A stretch of 64,000 nt of DNA from Vibrio neonatus (GCF_024346975.1 NZ_AP024886.1:496001-560000); one strand, 5' to 3'; positions 27,585-36,991 are shown, counted from the stretch's first letter. Numbers and translations: made by a program. Notes: a model not told the origin generated them from the sequence alone.

Positions 27585-27596
27585 AAGTAGAAGTAG
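27579..27596 (+). repeat. AAGTAG hexamer repeat giving three in-frame stops
   Basis: Three AAGTAG units run across the end of the DUF4019 gene. They read Lys-stop-Lys-stop-Lys-stop in its frame. Confidence 0.85.
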
Positions 27597-27645
27597 AAAT
27601 GGTAAGCGTAAGGTGGTGCTAAACATTAGTCACCACCAAAGCACA

Positions 27646-28398
27646 CTACTTATCTCCGCAAACTTCACATTGCGCCTGCTTAGGCAAAGTAAACTCTTGC
27701 CATTTCATGCTTAGCGCATCAAACATCATTAATTTACCCAGTTTATGCTCACCCAAATTCGACAGTATGCGCACGGCTTCTAATGCCTGCATGCTACCGA
27801 TCACGCCGACCACAGGCGCTAATATTCCAGCTTCAACACAGCTTAGCTCATTAGCACCAAATAGGGTGCTTAGGCACTGATAGCATGGCTCGTCATCTTG
27901 GTAGGTAAAGCTAATGACTTGCCCCTCAAGGCGGATTGCCGCGCCTGAAACGAGTGGAGTTTTATATTGGTGACAAAGGCGGTTGAGCTGATTGCGGGTG
28001 GTGAGGTTATCGCTGGCATCAATGACTAATGAGTGGCTGCGTACTGCCTCAGCAAGCTGTTGCTCGTCTAAACGATGAGCAATGGAGGTGAGCTGACAAT
28101 GAGAGTTTAATTGAGCCAAACTTGCTTTTGCGGAGTCCACTTTAAAAGCATTAATATCCGATTCAGTGTGTAAAATCTGACGCTGTAGATTCGACAGTTC
28201 CACCACATCATCATCCACAATAGTCAGCGCGCCAACGCCCGCTGACACCAAATACGGCGTTGCCGCACAGCCAAGGCCACCTGCGCCAATCACCAGTATT
28301 GAGGCTTGTTTTAGCGCCTCTTGGCCTTCAAAATCGAACGAACGTAGGATGATCTGCCGATTGTAGCGAAGCATCTCTTTGTCACTCAAAATCTCCAT
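27646..28398 (-). CDS. moeB: Molybdopterin-synthase adenylyltransferase MoeB
   Basis: This 250-residue E1-like enzyme adenylates the C-terminal Gly of MoaD in molybdopterin synthesis. The nucleotide-binding GAGGLGCAATPYLVSAGVG follows an RYNRQI start. Zinc-binding Cys pairs occur as CYQC near residue 173 and CEVCGDK at the end. The ATG at 28398 is preferred over the upstream in-frame methionine because GAGG lies seven bases before it. It follows moeA by 10 bp, so the two are one operon. Confidence 0.93.
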   Translation of the reverse strand: MEILSDKEMLRYNRQIILRSFDFEGQEALKQASILVIGAGGLGCAATPYLVSAGVGALTIVDDDVVELSNLQRQILHTESDINAFKVDSAKASLAQLNSHCQLTSIAHRLDEQQLAEAVRSHSLVIDASDNLTTRNQLNRLCHQYKTPLVSGAAIRLEGQVISFTYQDDEPCYQCLSTLFGANELSCVEAGILAPVVGVIGSMQALEAVRILSNLGEHKLGKLMMFDALSMKWQEFTLPKQAQCEVCGDK

Positions 28399-28408
28399 CA
28401 CACAACCT

Positions 28409-29647
28409 CTAGTACAATGTTGAGTTAAACAACTGGATATTGACCGTTTCGCCCACTTCAACGCGGCCACGCTCTCGCTCTAGAATCACAAAGCAGTTGG
28501 CAAGGCTCATTGAGCGAAATGCGCCCGAGCTTTGGTTGCCAGTACTTTGCACTTCAAATTGGCCTTGTTCATTGATGGTATAGATGCCGCGCTGATAATC
28601 AGCACGTCCCGGTGTTTTCTTAAAGGCTGAATGGGTGGTTGCTGGCAGCGTCGGTGGACACTTCCATTCGCTTTCACCGCTGAGTTTTGCCAGCAGTGGC
28701 TGAACCAATATATAAGTGGTCATAAAGGCAGATACTGGGTTGCCTGGCAGACCACAGAACAGTGCATCGCCTATGTTACCAAAAGCGAAAGGTTTACCCG
28801 GTTTGATGGCCAGTTTCCAAAATCCGATTTGTCCTTTTTGCTCTAAGATGTCTTTAGTGTAATCAGCTTCACCGACACTTACGCCGCCAGAGGTGACAAC
28901 AACATCGGCTTGCTGTTTCGCTTCATCAAAGGCTTTGGCGAGCAATTCAACGTCATCAGGGATCACGCCAAGGTCAATAACCTCACAACCAAATTTTTTA
29001 AACAGAGGAATGGTGCCATAGCGGTTGCTGTCATAAATTTCGCCTTCACCTAAGGCGGCGCCAACTGGTTTTAGTTCATCGCCAGTTGAGAAGGTGGCAA
29101 CAATCGGTTTACGATATACAGAGACTTGCGCCACGCCAAGTGAAGCCAGCATAGGGAGATCGCGCGCGGTCAGTCGTTTGCCTTTACTTAGCACCAGTTG
29201 CCCAACCTGAATGTCATCACCAAGGGGACGAACGTTCTGGTTATGCTTAGGCGTTGCGCTATCAAATTTAATTCCTGCATCGGTAACTGTCGCTAACTCT
29301 TGCATGATCACCGCATCACAACCAGCTGGGATTTTAGCGCCCGTCATAATGCGGATACAAGTAAGCGGTGGCCATTCACCTTGCAGTGGCGCACCAGCAA
29401 AAGATTGTCCTGCTAACGGAAGCGTCGATTGCTGTTCAAAATCGGCAATACGCACCGCATAACCGTCCATTGCCGAGTTGTCAAAAGGCGGCACATGAAT
29501 AGGGGAGGTGATGTCACTACAAAGAACACGACCAATGGCTTTATCTAAAGGTAACGTTTCAGTTTCATTGACCGTAAATGTACTTTCGAGAATTTTGGCC
29601 ATTGCTTGTTCGATTGGCATTAGACCTGGGGCGTCGCAACAATCCAT
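28409..29647 (-). CDS. moeA: Molybdopterin molybdotransferase MoeA
   Basis: This 412-residue MoeA inserts molybdenum into adenylated molybdopterin. It shows FDNSAMDGYAVR, RIMTGAKIPAGCDAVIMQE, the MoCF-binding SGGVSVGEADYTKD, and FGLPGNPVSAF-like LFCGLPGNPVSAF. The start at 29647 is chosen because AAGGA precedes it by six bases; the longer open frame has no ribosome-binding site. With MoeB it supports NapA. It is divergent from folE. Confidence 0.94.
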   Translation of the reverse strand: MDCCDAPGLMPIEQAMAKILESTFTVNETETLPLDKAIGRVLCSDITSPIHVPPFDNSAMDGYAVRIADFEQQSTLPLAGQSFAGAPLQGEWPPLTCIRIMTGAKIPAGCDAVIMQELATVTDAGIKFDSATPKHNQNVRPLGDDIQVGQLVLSKGKRLTARDLPMLASLGVAQVSVYRKPIVATFSTGDELKPVGAALGEGEIYDSNRYGTIPLFKKFGCEVIDLGVIPDDVELLAKAFDEAKQQADVVVTSGGVSVGEADYTKDILEQKGQIGFWKLAIKPGKPFAFGNIGDALFCGLPGNPVSAFMTTYILVQPLLAKLSGESEWKCPPTLPATTHSAFKKTPGRADYQRGIYTINEQGQFEVQSTGNQSSGAFRSMSLANCFVILERERGRVEVGETVNIQLFNSTLY

Positions 29648-29816
29648 CGTAGTTCCTTGTTTGTGCACTGAAAAAAAGCACTGTAACACGATGCCTGCAT
29701 AGAGACACTTAAGTGATTAAATTAGATAGTGTAATTTTGACCAAATCCAAGTATTCTCTTTCGCCATCGCATAAATTTTGATCGTGCGATGAGAAGATGT
29801 AGAAATGGAGAGACAT

Positions 29817-30470
29817 ATGTCAGCATTAAGCGAATCAGCACTGCTAGTCAAACAAGCACTTGCCGATAGAGGTTTAGAAACCCCTATGGTGGCAAACGAG
29901 CTTACCGCAGAAGATAAAAAGCGCAAGATTGAACATCATATGCGCGAAGTGTTGGAAATATTGCAGTTGGATTTAACCGATGATTCTTTGCAAGATACCC
30001 CTAAGCGTATTGCCAAGATGTATGTTGATGAGGTGTTCTCTGGTCTAGATTATGCTCGCTTTCCTAAGATTACGGTCATTGAGAATAAAATGGACGTCAG
30101 CGAAATGGTACGCGTTAAAGACATTACTTTAACTAGCACTTGTGAACATCACTTGGTGACAATCGATGGTCGAGTGGCAGTGGCGTATATTCCACGTACT
30201 AAGATCATTGGCCTATCGAAAATAAACCGCATTGTGCGCTTTTTTGCCCAGCGTCCGCAGGTGCAAGAGCGTATGACTCAGCAAATTTTAGTCGCGCTAC
30301 AAACGCTACTAGAAAGTGACGACGTAGCGGTAAAAATTGACGCGACTCATTACTGCGTTAAATCTCGCGGTGTTATGGATGCGACCAGTGAAACCACTAC
30401 CACAGCGTTGGGCGGTATTTTCAAATCAAACCCAGCCACACGCCATGAATTTCTGCACGGCCTAAGCTAA
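29817..30470 (+). CDS. folE: GTP cyclohydrolase I
   Basis: This 217-residue enzyme converts GTP to dihydroneopterin triphosphate, the first step of folate synthesis. The zinc-binding residues sit in [13 protein letters not shown] and [31 protein letters not shown] is the usual tunnel-fold segment. The ATG at 29817 is used, with GGAGAG upstream, rather than one four codons earlier. It is divergent from moeA; its stop lies 13 bp from that of the convergent TDT gene. Confidence 0.95.
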   Translation: MSALSESALLVKQALADRGLETPMVANELTAEDKKRKIEHHMREVLEILQLDLTDDSLQDTPKRIAKMYVDEVFSGLDYARFPKITVIENKMDVSEMVRVKDITLTSTCEHHLVTIDGRVAVAYIPRTKIIGLSKINRIVRFFAQRPQVQERMTQQILVALQTLLESDDVAVKIDATHYCVKSRGVMDATSETTTTALGGIFKSNPATRHEFLHGLS

Positions 30471-30483
30471 TCGCAACAATGGC

Positions 30484-31461
30484 TTATTGCGGTTTAATCT
30501 TCTTCTTTTGAGGCTTAAACCGCTCTGGCCAATACATCACTACATATCCCGCTGATACCCACACCACTAATAGCGTTGCAATCGTTAGCTCAAAGAAACC
30601 AAACGTATGTAGCCAATACCAGTTGTCATGATGATATTCAAACCACGTAGTGAGCTTTGACATAGCAATTGCACTGATCACCGATGGAAAAGTCACCGCC
30701 GCGATTGAGGGCTGAAATTTAAGCCTGAGCAAATTAATGTAGCAAAGATAGATGAGTAAGGTCATGGTGATGGCAATGCCAGCCAGTGCGCCTGTTAAGA
30801 TAGGATCTGGGTCTGGAAAGTTCACCAAATAAGCCGCTAGCGTTAAGTTGATAGGGGCGGCCATAATTGCCAGTGTTGGACGCGCATTTCGCGGTAATTT
30901 ACCAAAGAATACCAAGCGATACAGCACCAGTGGCAACATAAAGAAGTAAATCCCCACGCAGGTCATCACTATAGTTTCTGAAAAAACCGTATGCCCAAAC
31001 TGAGTAGCGGCGAGCGAGCTACTGATCACTCCCACTGGGTATAAAAACCAACTGGGCACTATGTTAGACATCTTGAAATTGGCAATTTGATAGCCAAAAA
31101 ATAAAATCATCATAGTGACATGCAGCAGGACTGACATAACCCACAAAGGGTAGGCAATATACGGTGATATAACCGCGAGATAGTCACAAAGGATCAACAG
31201 CGCCATGCTCATAGGCGCCATTAAACTGCCTCTAAGCGGGTGTTTGATATCAGCTTTGAAGGTGGAAACACTGGTTAAGTATTTCATTAATACGGGTGTT
31301 AATAGCAGAGCGCCAAAGCAAGCGAGAAAAGGGCGAATAACCTCGCCAATTTGCGGGATGTATAGAGCCCATGCTTGGCCTAAACCAATAACGCCCAGTG
31401 CCAGAGCGGCCTGAGAAGGTGGTACATTTTGATATTGTGTAAAACGTTTCCAGTCCAACAA
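30484..31461 (-). CDS. TDT-family (TehA/SLAC1-like) anion transporter
   Basis: This 325-residue protein has about ten hydrophobic spans and the TDT (tellurite-resistance/dicarboxylate) family layout. LALGVIGLGQAW is at the first span and the basic tail is RFKPQKKKIKPQ. Relatives include TehA, the SLAC1 anion channel and yeast Mae1. The substrate cannot be read from sequence. It lies next to a ClC chloride/proton antiporter on the same strand, but a strong hairpin separates them. Confidence 0.8.
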   Translation of the reverse strand: MLDWKRFTQYQNVPPSQAALALGVIGLGQAWALYIPQIGEVIRPFLACFGALLLTPVLMKYLTSVSTFKADIKHPLRGSLMAPMSMALLILCDYLAVISPYIAYPLWVMSVLLHVTMMILFFGYQIANFKMSNIVPSWFLYPVGVISSSLAATQFGHTVFSETIVMTCVGIYFFMLPLVLYRLVFFGKLPRNARPTLAIMAAPINLTLAAYLVNFPDPDPILTGALAGIAITMTLLIYLCYINLLRLKFQPSIAAVTFPSVISAIAMSKLTTWFEYHHDNWYWLHTFGFFELTIATLLVVWVSAGYVVMYWPERFKPQKKKIKPQ

Positions 31462-31492
31462 GCTTTCCTATTTAAAGATGATACTGAGCTAC

Positions 31493-31528
31493 TTCACTTT
31501 TTCCTGCATTTATACAGGAAAAAGTGAA
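31493..31528 (-). terminator. Terminator of clcA
   Basis: A perfect 14-bp inverted repeat (ttcactttttcctg with caggaaaaagtgaa, 8-nt loop) lies 42 bases past the clcA stop. Confidence 0.75.
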
Positions 31529-31569
31529 AGATCATAGCAAGATCACAGCTTGTATTGCAAATATGTTTG

Positions 31570-32961
31570 CTATTCGGTCGGAAGGTCGTCTTGGCGCAAC
31601 TTCGTTTTCTTCAACGTTCTGTTAAGCAGTTGGCTGTAAATAGGTTGACCACCGAGTAACTGAGCAAAAATAACCGCACCTAAGCTGGTAATGATTAATG
31701 GAAGAATCAAGTAATAGTTATTGGTCATTTCGATAACCAATAGAATGCCGGTGATCGGAGCACGAACCGTTGCCGCAAATAGTGCGCCCATTCCGGCGAT
31801 GGCAAACATTCCTGGAGTAATAGGTAGTTCTGGGAACGTCGCTTGTGCAATAAGACCAAAAGCGTAACCAAATAGAGTACCTAGCGCGAGCATTGGCGCA
31901 AAAATACCCCCTGGTGCACCAGAACCAAAACAAAGCATAGTCGTGATAATTCGCGCTGCAAATAAAAACAGTAGAAGTTTTACACTAAAACCACCAGTAG
32001 TAATTGTTGGGATTAATTCAATACCGCCACCAGTGACTTCTGGAAGATATAACAGAATTAAACCAAAACTACCGCCAATTAAACTGCCCGTTAGCAAATA
32101 ACGGCCGCGTTTATTTTGATGAAGCTTCACAAATGAGTCTTGAGAAAATGTCACCAGACGGTTGAATACGACGCCGAATATACCAAACATGACTCCAAGT
32201 AATAAAAATAGCCATAACGTTGATAGCTCAGGAGAGGCATATTGTGGCGTTTGAATAACGGCATATTGTCCATTCAGAGCGCGGAAAACAATCGTTGCTG
32301 AAATAGAGGCAATAATAACGGCTCTAATAGAAATTAGGGAGTAACGAAATTGAGGACGCATTTCCTCAACAACAAACATAATAGCGGCTAGCGGAGCGTT
32401 AAACGCAGCGGCCAAACCTGCCGCTGAACCTGATGCCAGTAAAGAGTGACGAGTATCATCGTCTTTAACGCGGAAGATATCACTGATCATGCGACCAATC
32501 GCGCCACCCATTTGCACGGTTGGACCTTCTTGACCGAGCACCATACCTGAACCAAGTGTACCCGTACCGCCGAAGAATTTAACAGGTAGTACGCGCCACC
32601 AGCGAACAGGTCGAACCCCGTCCATTGCCCCTTCGATTTCTGGAATACCAGAGCCGGAAGCTTCTGGAGCAAATCTGTGTACTAGGTAGTAACCGATAAA
32701 GGCTAACGCGGCACTGATAAGAAACGCGGCTAACCATAGAGGCAATCCGCCTATAGAGTTCTTTAGCCAATCGGTACGAGTGTCCGATACAAAATGGACT
32801 GCGAATTCAAATGAGGTCGAAACCAAGCCTGCGAGAACGCCAACGATAACAGACATAAATAGTATCGAGATGGAAGTATTGTCGCGAGAGAGAAATTGAC
32901 TAATGGTATCCTTTGGCACTTTTGCTAATAGGGACCGTGTAATTTTTTCTCTTTTTGTCAT
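31570..32961 (-). CDS. clcA: ClC-family H+/Cl- exchange transporter ClcA
   Basis: This 463-residue transporter exchanges chloride for protons across the inner membrane and helps in extreme-acid survival. The selectivity motifs are present in order: GSGIPEIEG, GQEGPTVQMGG with the gating glutamate, and GGIFAP. The paired helices characteristic of ClC proteins can be followed. There are no CBS domains, as in E. coli ClcA. Neighbouring TDT gene: see above. Confidence 0.94.
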   Translation of the reverse strand: MTKREKITRSLLAKVPKDTISQFLSRDNTSISILFMSVIVGVLAGLVSTSFEFAVHFVSDTRTDWLKNSIGGLPLWLAAFLISAALAFIGYYLVHRFAPEASGSGIPEIEGAMDGVRPVRWWRVLPVKFFGGTGTLGSGMVLGQEGPTVQMGGAIGRMISDIFRVKDDDTRHSLLASGSAAGLAAAFNAPLAAIMFVVEEMRPQFRYSLISIRAVIIASISATIVFRALNGQYAVIQTPQYASPELSTLWLFLLLGVMFGIFGVVFNRLVTFSQDSFVKLHQNKRGRYLLTGSLIGGSFGLILLYLPEVTGGGIELIPTITTGGFSVKLLLFLFAARIITTMLCFGSGAPGGIFAPMLALGTLFGYAFGLIAQATFPELPITPGMFAIAGMGALFAATVRAPITGILLVIEMTNNYYLILPLIITSLGAVIFAQLLGGQPIYSQLLNRTLKKTKLRQDDLPTE

Positions 32962-33229
32962 TGTTGTGAGCCTTTCGCGCCAATTGTTAAGTGAGATATC
33001 TATTTAAATTATACGTCTACAAATGAATAACGTTTGAAGAATAGAGCGTATATTTTCATTTAGTGTACATGGTTTATATGACAAAAAATCTAGCTATTTT
33101 GTCATTGTAAACTTGCAGTTTTTATAAACTTAGCCATAGTTAAAGGGTGAGGTAAGGATTAAATCTTACAGGGAGAACAGGATTGCCTCACTTTGATTAA
33201 CACATTAGTAATAGCGTATAGATAATACA

Positions 33230-33370
33230 TAGTGTAATCGCAACAAAGCTGAAGAGCTTAAAATACTTTAAAGCTCGTTAAATGTTCTCCGGTTTATTAT
33301 CCGCGAGATTCGCGAACTCACGATTGAGTAACGAGACCATAAGGCGCATGCAAAGTGCGCCTTTGTGTTA
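33230..33370 (+). ncRNA. Candidate small RNA or structured leader
   Basis: A promoter-like pair TTGATT (33193) and TATAGA (33217), 18 bp apart, precedes about 135 bases. These contain a hairpin built on gagctt/aagctc and a terminator stem aaggcgca/tgcgcctt (33341-33363) followed by TTTGTG. There is no obvious open frame. The boundaries are estimates. Confidence 0.3.
33341..33363 (+). terminator. Terminator-like hairpin
   Basis: A perfect 8-bp GC-rich stem (aaggcgca with tgcgcctt, 7-nt loop) runs into TTTGTGTTATTT. No protein gene ends just before it, which points to a small RNA. Confidence 0.6.
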
Positions 33371-33577
33371 TTTAGTGTAGTCATAATATCACCGTCTGCC
33401 TCATTAATTTTCCGATTATTTATTCCAAAAACGTAAACTTGCTTTCCGATAAATCATACTAATAAACTGTTTGTTTTTTATGCAGTAAATGTATAATTCG
33501 CACTCAATTTAAGGCGTTCTGTTGAGTATTTTGATGGCCTTTTTAGTGATATGTTTTGGTCGTGAGTGAGGTTTGTG

Positions 33578-33697
33578 ATGAAAGTGGTCGAGTATGTTTT
33601 GATGTCGGGCTTGGTAATTGGCATTTTATGCGCGTTGTTTGGTACTTTTACCGCGCATGCTGGTGATATTTGGGGAACAGTTCTGGCGATAAAATAG
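33578..33697 (+). CDS. Small single-span membrane protein, 39 residues
   Basis: The frame begins MKVVEYVLMSGLVIGILCA and ends DIWGTVLAIK. One hydrophobic span covers residues about 6-24. GAGG lies about seven bases before the ATG. It stands alone in the intergenic space before the COG0523 gene. It is small enough that it could be chance, but the start site and hydrophobic pattern are good. Function not recognised. Confidence 0.5.
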   Translation: MKVVEYVLMSGLVIGILCALFGTFTAHAGDIWGTVLAIK

Positions 33698-33866
33698 TCA
33701 CCCTTAAATTACTACTTTACTAAGTAAGCGGACGCGTTGGGTTAAGGACAACCTCTCTTACTGTTTATTCTCCTCTCATCTGTGTTCTCTGCCTCTATTT
33801 TACCTTTCTAGGTGTAAATGAATCTTGTAAACTTCCTGTACTATTCGTTCGTTCAGGCTTTGCATT

Positions 33867-34853
33867 ATGTCGACTAAAACTCCAACCAATATTATTACCG
33901 GCTTCTTAGGCACCGGAAAAACCACGGCAATTTTAAATTTATTAAAGAACAAACCAGAAAATGAAAACTGGGCTGTGCTGGTGAATGAATTTGGCGAGAT
34001 AGGAATCGATGGCGCATTGCTGTCTGAACAAGGTGCGTTAATCAAAGAAGTTCCGGGTGGATGCATGTGTTGCGCCGCTGGCGTGCCAATGAGTGTTGGT
34101 ATTAACTTGTTGCTTCGTCAAAAACCTGACCGCCTACTCATCGAACCTACAGGTTTAGGTCACCCAAAACAGGTGATGGCAACGTTAACCTCAGAGCAAT
34201 ACCAACCTTATATTGCGCTTCATACCACCGTTACTATGACCGACGCGCGTTATTTTGAAGATGAGAAATACACGTCAAATGATAACTTTAAGCAGCAGCT
34301 GGCTGTGGCTGATGTGATTGTGGCCAACAAGAATGAGTTAGCTAGCAAAGCGCAAAATGAAGCAATGCATGTATGGCTTGCTGAACAAGGGTTTACTTAT
34401 CGTGTCGAAGCCACTTCAAATGGCGAGTTTGATATTGAGTTGCTAGATGAAGTGCTTAAACCAAGCGTTGCGGTGGATATTGAGCAGCATCACCATCATC
34501 ATGCGGCTATGGAGCCTCAGTTTGCGATCCCACCAAATAAAACCTTTGTTAGAAAAGAGAACAAAGGGCAGGGTTATTTCAGCTGTGGTTGGCTGTTTGG
34601 CCCAGAAGTTGAATTTCCTTTTGATGATGTGTTCTCATTATTTTCAGATATTACTGCAGAGCGTGTTAAAGCGGTGATCAATACCGATAAAGGCTGTTTT
34701 GCGTTTAATGTTGCTAACGGTGTGGTGTCAGTGAATGAAATGACATTAGATGGCTTTGAGTCGCGCCTTGAAGTGATTGATAGCCAGCTAATTGCATGGG
34801 ATCAGTTAGAAAGTATTCTGCTCTCTATCGCAGGTCTACCAGCAAACGTATGA
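33867..34853 (+). CDS. COG0523 (CobW/YjiA-type) GTPase metallochaperone
   Basis: This 328-residue G3E GTPase has the P-loop GFLGTGKTTAILNLL, switch-region glutamate in LVNEFGEIGIDG, the metal-binding CXCC motif GGCMCC, the guanine specificity motif ANKNE, and a five-His run (IEQHHHHHAAM) in the linker. The C-terminal CobW_C domain contains KGQGYFSCGWLFGP. Such proteins deliver zinc or other metals to enzymes under metal starvation. No Zur box was recognised upstream. Its stop touches the stop of the convergent small gene. Confidence 0.87.
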   Translation: MSTKTPTNIITGFLGTGKTTAILNLLKNKPENENWAVLVNEFGEIGIDGALLSEQGALIKEVPGGCMCCAAGVPMSVGINLLLRQKPDRLLIEPTGLGHPKQVMATLTSEQYQPYIALHTTVTMTDARYFEDEKYTSNDNFKQQLAVADVIVANKNELASKAQNEAMHVWLAEQGFTYRVEATSNGEFDIELLDEVLKPSVAVDIEQHHHHHAAMEPQFAIPPNKTFVRKENKGQGYFSCGWLFGPEVEFPFDDVFSLFSDITAERVKAVINTDKGCFAFNVANGVVSVNEMTLDGFESRLEVIDSQLIAWDQLESILLSIAGLPANV

Positions 34854-35015
34854 TTACCCTGATATAAAGTCGTTAAATGCTTTAATGATATCTTGAGCCC
34901 CATCTTGCAAATTGCCGATGGGGTCAGTACTGATAAATTGCCACACTTCTTCACCAAATACCGCCGAAATTAACAAAGCCAGTACCAAAGCAGGGATTAC
35001 GTAGCGTCTAATCAT
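34854..35015 (-). CDS. Small membrane protein, 53 residues
   Basis: The frame begins MIRRYVIPALVLALLISAVFG, a signal-anchor or single span, then EEVWQFISTDPIGNLQDG and an amphipathic end (IIKAFNDFISG). The ribosome-binding site GGAGGA, six bases before the ATG, is one of the strongest in the window. The stop codon abuts the stop of the convergent COG0523 gene with no space. Real gene likely; function unknown. Confidence 0.7.
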   Translation of the reverse strand: MIRRYVIPALVLALLISAVFGEEVWQFISTDPIGNLQDGAQDIIKAFNDFISG

Positions 35016-35133
35016 GTTTCTTCCTCCGTTGAGGAAACCGTTTCATTGTTGTATGAAATATAGTCGATTAGACGCAATCTACCTATTTTGGGCGAAAGTA
35101 AGGTTATGAGCGACAGTGATGTTTTGGGCGAAA

Positions 35134-36078
35134 TTAACGTTTGTTGCGTAAGTAACGCTTGCGTCGCTCTTCTTTTTTCTTCGCTTTCGCTTCTTCTTTA
35201 CGAGCAGTTTCGATTTCAACTTCAACCAACTCTTCACTGATCATTTCTGGCAACTCTAGAGTTACTTGACCCAAGATACCTTGGCGCAGTTCGTGCAGTA
35301 ATATTTCTGATGCTTTATGCAGATCCACTCGGCCACCAGAGCGCAATGCACCACGTTTGCGACCGATGGCTTCCATAAGTTCGATTTCGGTTTCTGGCAA
35401 CTCGTCAAGTTGGTAACGCTCTTTAAGACGCTCAGGATATTGCTGTGCTAAATACTCAACCGTATAAAAAGCCACTTCGTCATATTCCATCGCCGTATCT
35501 TTAATTGCGCCGGTTGCGGCTAAGCGGAAACCACTGTGCGGGTTTTCCACTTTCGGCCATAAAATTCCAGGAGTATCAGAAAGAATGACGCCATTTTGCA
35601 AGTTAATGCGTTGCTGGCGACGAGTGACCGCAGGTTGGTTACCCGTTTGAGCAATGGTACGGCCTGCTAAGGTATTGATTATTGTAGATTTACCTACGTT
35701 AGGGATCCCCATAATCATAGTGCGAATATTTTTACCCATAGCTTCGCGATGCGGAGCTAGCTTGCGACAGATTTCCATGATTTTATGGATTTCTTGCGGA
35801 TTTTCCGTGGTAACCGCCATCGCTTTAACGCCATCTTGCAGTTCAAAATGGTCAATCCAACGCTGAGTTAATTCAGGATCGGATAAATCTCTTTTATTTA
35901 GTACTTTCACACATGGCTTATCACCTCGTAATTTAGAGATAACAGGGTTCTCTGAAGAATACGGGATACGTGCATCTAAGACTTCAATAATGACATCGAT
36001 TTGCGGAATTACTTCCTCAATTTCTTTGCTCGCCTTATGCATGTGCCCAGGGAACCACTGAATAGTGTTATTAACCAT
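35134..36078 (-). CDS. ylqF: Ribosome-biogenesis GTPase YlqF/RbgA
   Basis: This 314-residue GTPase has the circular permutation typical of YlqF: the G4 motif LNKRD near residue 62 comes before P-loop GIPNVGKSTIIN and G3 DTPGI. It begins MVNNTIQWFPGHMHKA, the diagnostic N-terminus, so the ATG at 36078 is used although the frame stays open 48 codons upstream. The C-terminus is a strongly basic tail (KEEAKAKKKEERRKRYLRNK) suited to RNA binding. It acts in late assembly of the large ribosomal subunit. Confidence 0.93.
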   Translation of the reverse strand: MVNNTIQWFPGHMHKASKEIEEVIPQIDVIIEVLDARIPYSSENPVISKLRGDKPCVKVLNKRDLSDPELTQRWIDHFELQDGVKAMAVTTENPQEIHKIMEICRKLAPHREAMGKNIRTMIMGIPNVGKSTIINTLAGRTIAQTGNQPAVTRRQQRINLQNGVILSDTPGILWPKVENPHSGFRLAATGAIKDTAMEYDEVAFYTVEYLAQQYPERLKERYQLDELPETEIELMEAIGRKRGALRSGGRVDLHKASEILLHELRQGILGQVTLELPEMISEELVEVEIETARKEEAKAKKKEERRKRYLRNKR

Positions 36079-36307
36079 TTGAAAAATATACCTTTTGATT
36101 TGATGCTTGGCAGGAGGGTAGTAGGTGAGGTACTGATGCGTACAAAACACAATAGCCCTAGCCGTGGTCACTTTAATGGCATGATCATAGCATTTATGCC
36201 GGTTTAGCGGAAATAATACCAATGACTTAATTCTGTTGGTCGATATGGTGTTTGTGAAAGGTGTTAAGGAGGGTGATTGTGGTTTTTCGTGCCGTTTATA
36301 AACATAA

Positions 36308-36333
36308 AGGCAGCGATGAAATCATCACTGCCT
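36308..36333 (-). terminator. Hairpin downstream of the His-rich outer-membrane protein gene
   Basis: A 12-bp stem (aggcagcgatga with tcatcactgcct, one G:T pair) with a 2-nt loop lies 83 bases beyond the stop. Confidence 0.45.
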
Positions 36334-36415
36334 CTATCTATAACTCTTAATCTTAGCTATTAATCCCAATCTAAAGCATGAACTCGATTCAGCTTAATGC
36401 TTGAGATCGACTCGA

Positions 36416-36991
36416 TTAGAATGCGTAACGTACACCCAGCGCCGCATCCACACCAAAGTGGAAGCTATCAGGGATATTTACGCGCGGTGCCAATGATGCA
36501 AAGCCATCCCACTGCGGAGCAAACTGCCAATCAAGACCTAGTGGTACGCGAATACCGTAGTCGTTGAAGTGGTTGCTTCCATCTTCAGTCCAATAGTTAG
36601 AGTCATGGTAACCATCACAGTGACCTACATTATCGAAATGATCACAAGTATGGCTGTGGACCAAATGGCCGTGGCCACCATGCCATGTTTTGTTAAAGTC
36701 ATAGAAACCGCCTACCGCTACGTAGTAGGTGAAAGGCAAGTTAGGGGCAAAACGTTTGTCTTTTACAACTTGGTAATCAGCAGAAACACCGTCGTTACCG
36801 ATGAACGCATCGATAGTATCGTATAGCTCAGCATTGATACCAAAGCCTTGATCAAAACCTACACCAAGTTTGAAGTCTGAGTGATTCTCATAGCTACGTG
36901 GTTTAGTGTTTACAGGCGTACCTGGATTTGCATAAGCGGTAACCGACGTCAACAGCACACCCGCTGCAACCAAAGCTTTAACTTTATTCAT
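36416..36991 (-). CDS. Putative outer-membrane beta-barrel protein with His/Asp-rich loop
   Basis: A 191-residue protein with signal peptide MNKVKALVAAGVLLTSVTAYA and alternating beta strands ending in FGVDAALGVRYAF; a terminal Phe is typical of outer-membrane barrels. Residues about 115-150 form a loop with eight His, many Asp/Asn and two Cys (KTWHGGHGHLVHSHTCDHF and onward), which looks suited to metal binding. No named family is recognised. It stands alone between ylqF and rhlE. Confidence 0.65.
   Translation of the reverse strand: MNKVKALVAAGVLLTSVTAYANPGTPVNTKPRSYENHSDFKLGVGFDQGFGINAELYDTIDAFIGNDGVSADYQVVKDKRFAPNLPFTYYVAVGGFYDFNKTWHGGHGHLVHSHTCDHFDNVGHCDGYHDSNYWTEDGSNHFNDYGIRVPLGLDWQFAPQWDGFASLAPRVNIPDSFHFGVDAALGVRYAF

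Larger units (their letters stand above)
32962..33577. other. 616-bp gap with a candidate small RNA
   Basis: The gap after the clcA start holds AT-rich promoter DNA, a candidate small RNA (33230-33370) ending in a good terminator, and the leader of a 39-residue protein gene. No other gene was seen. Confidence 0.5.

Noticed and set aside
34480..34510. Run of five His codons in the COG0523 gene
   Set aside because: His-rich linkers are normal in this metallochaperone family, so it is not a tag or an artefact.
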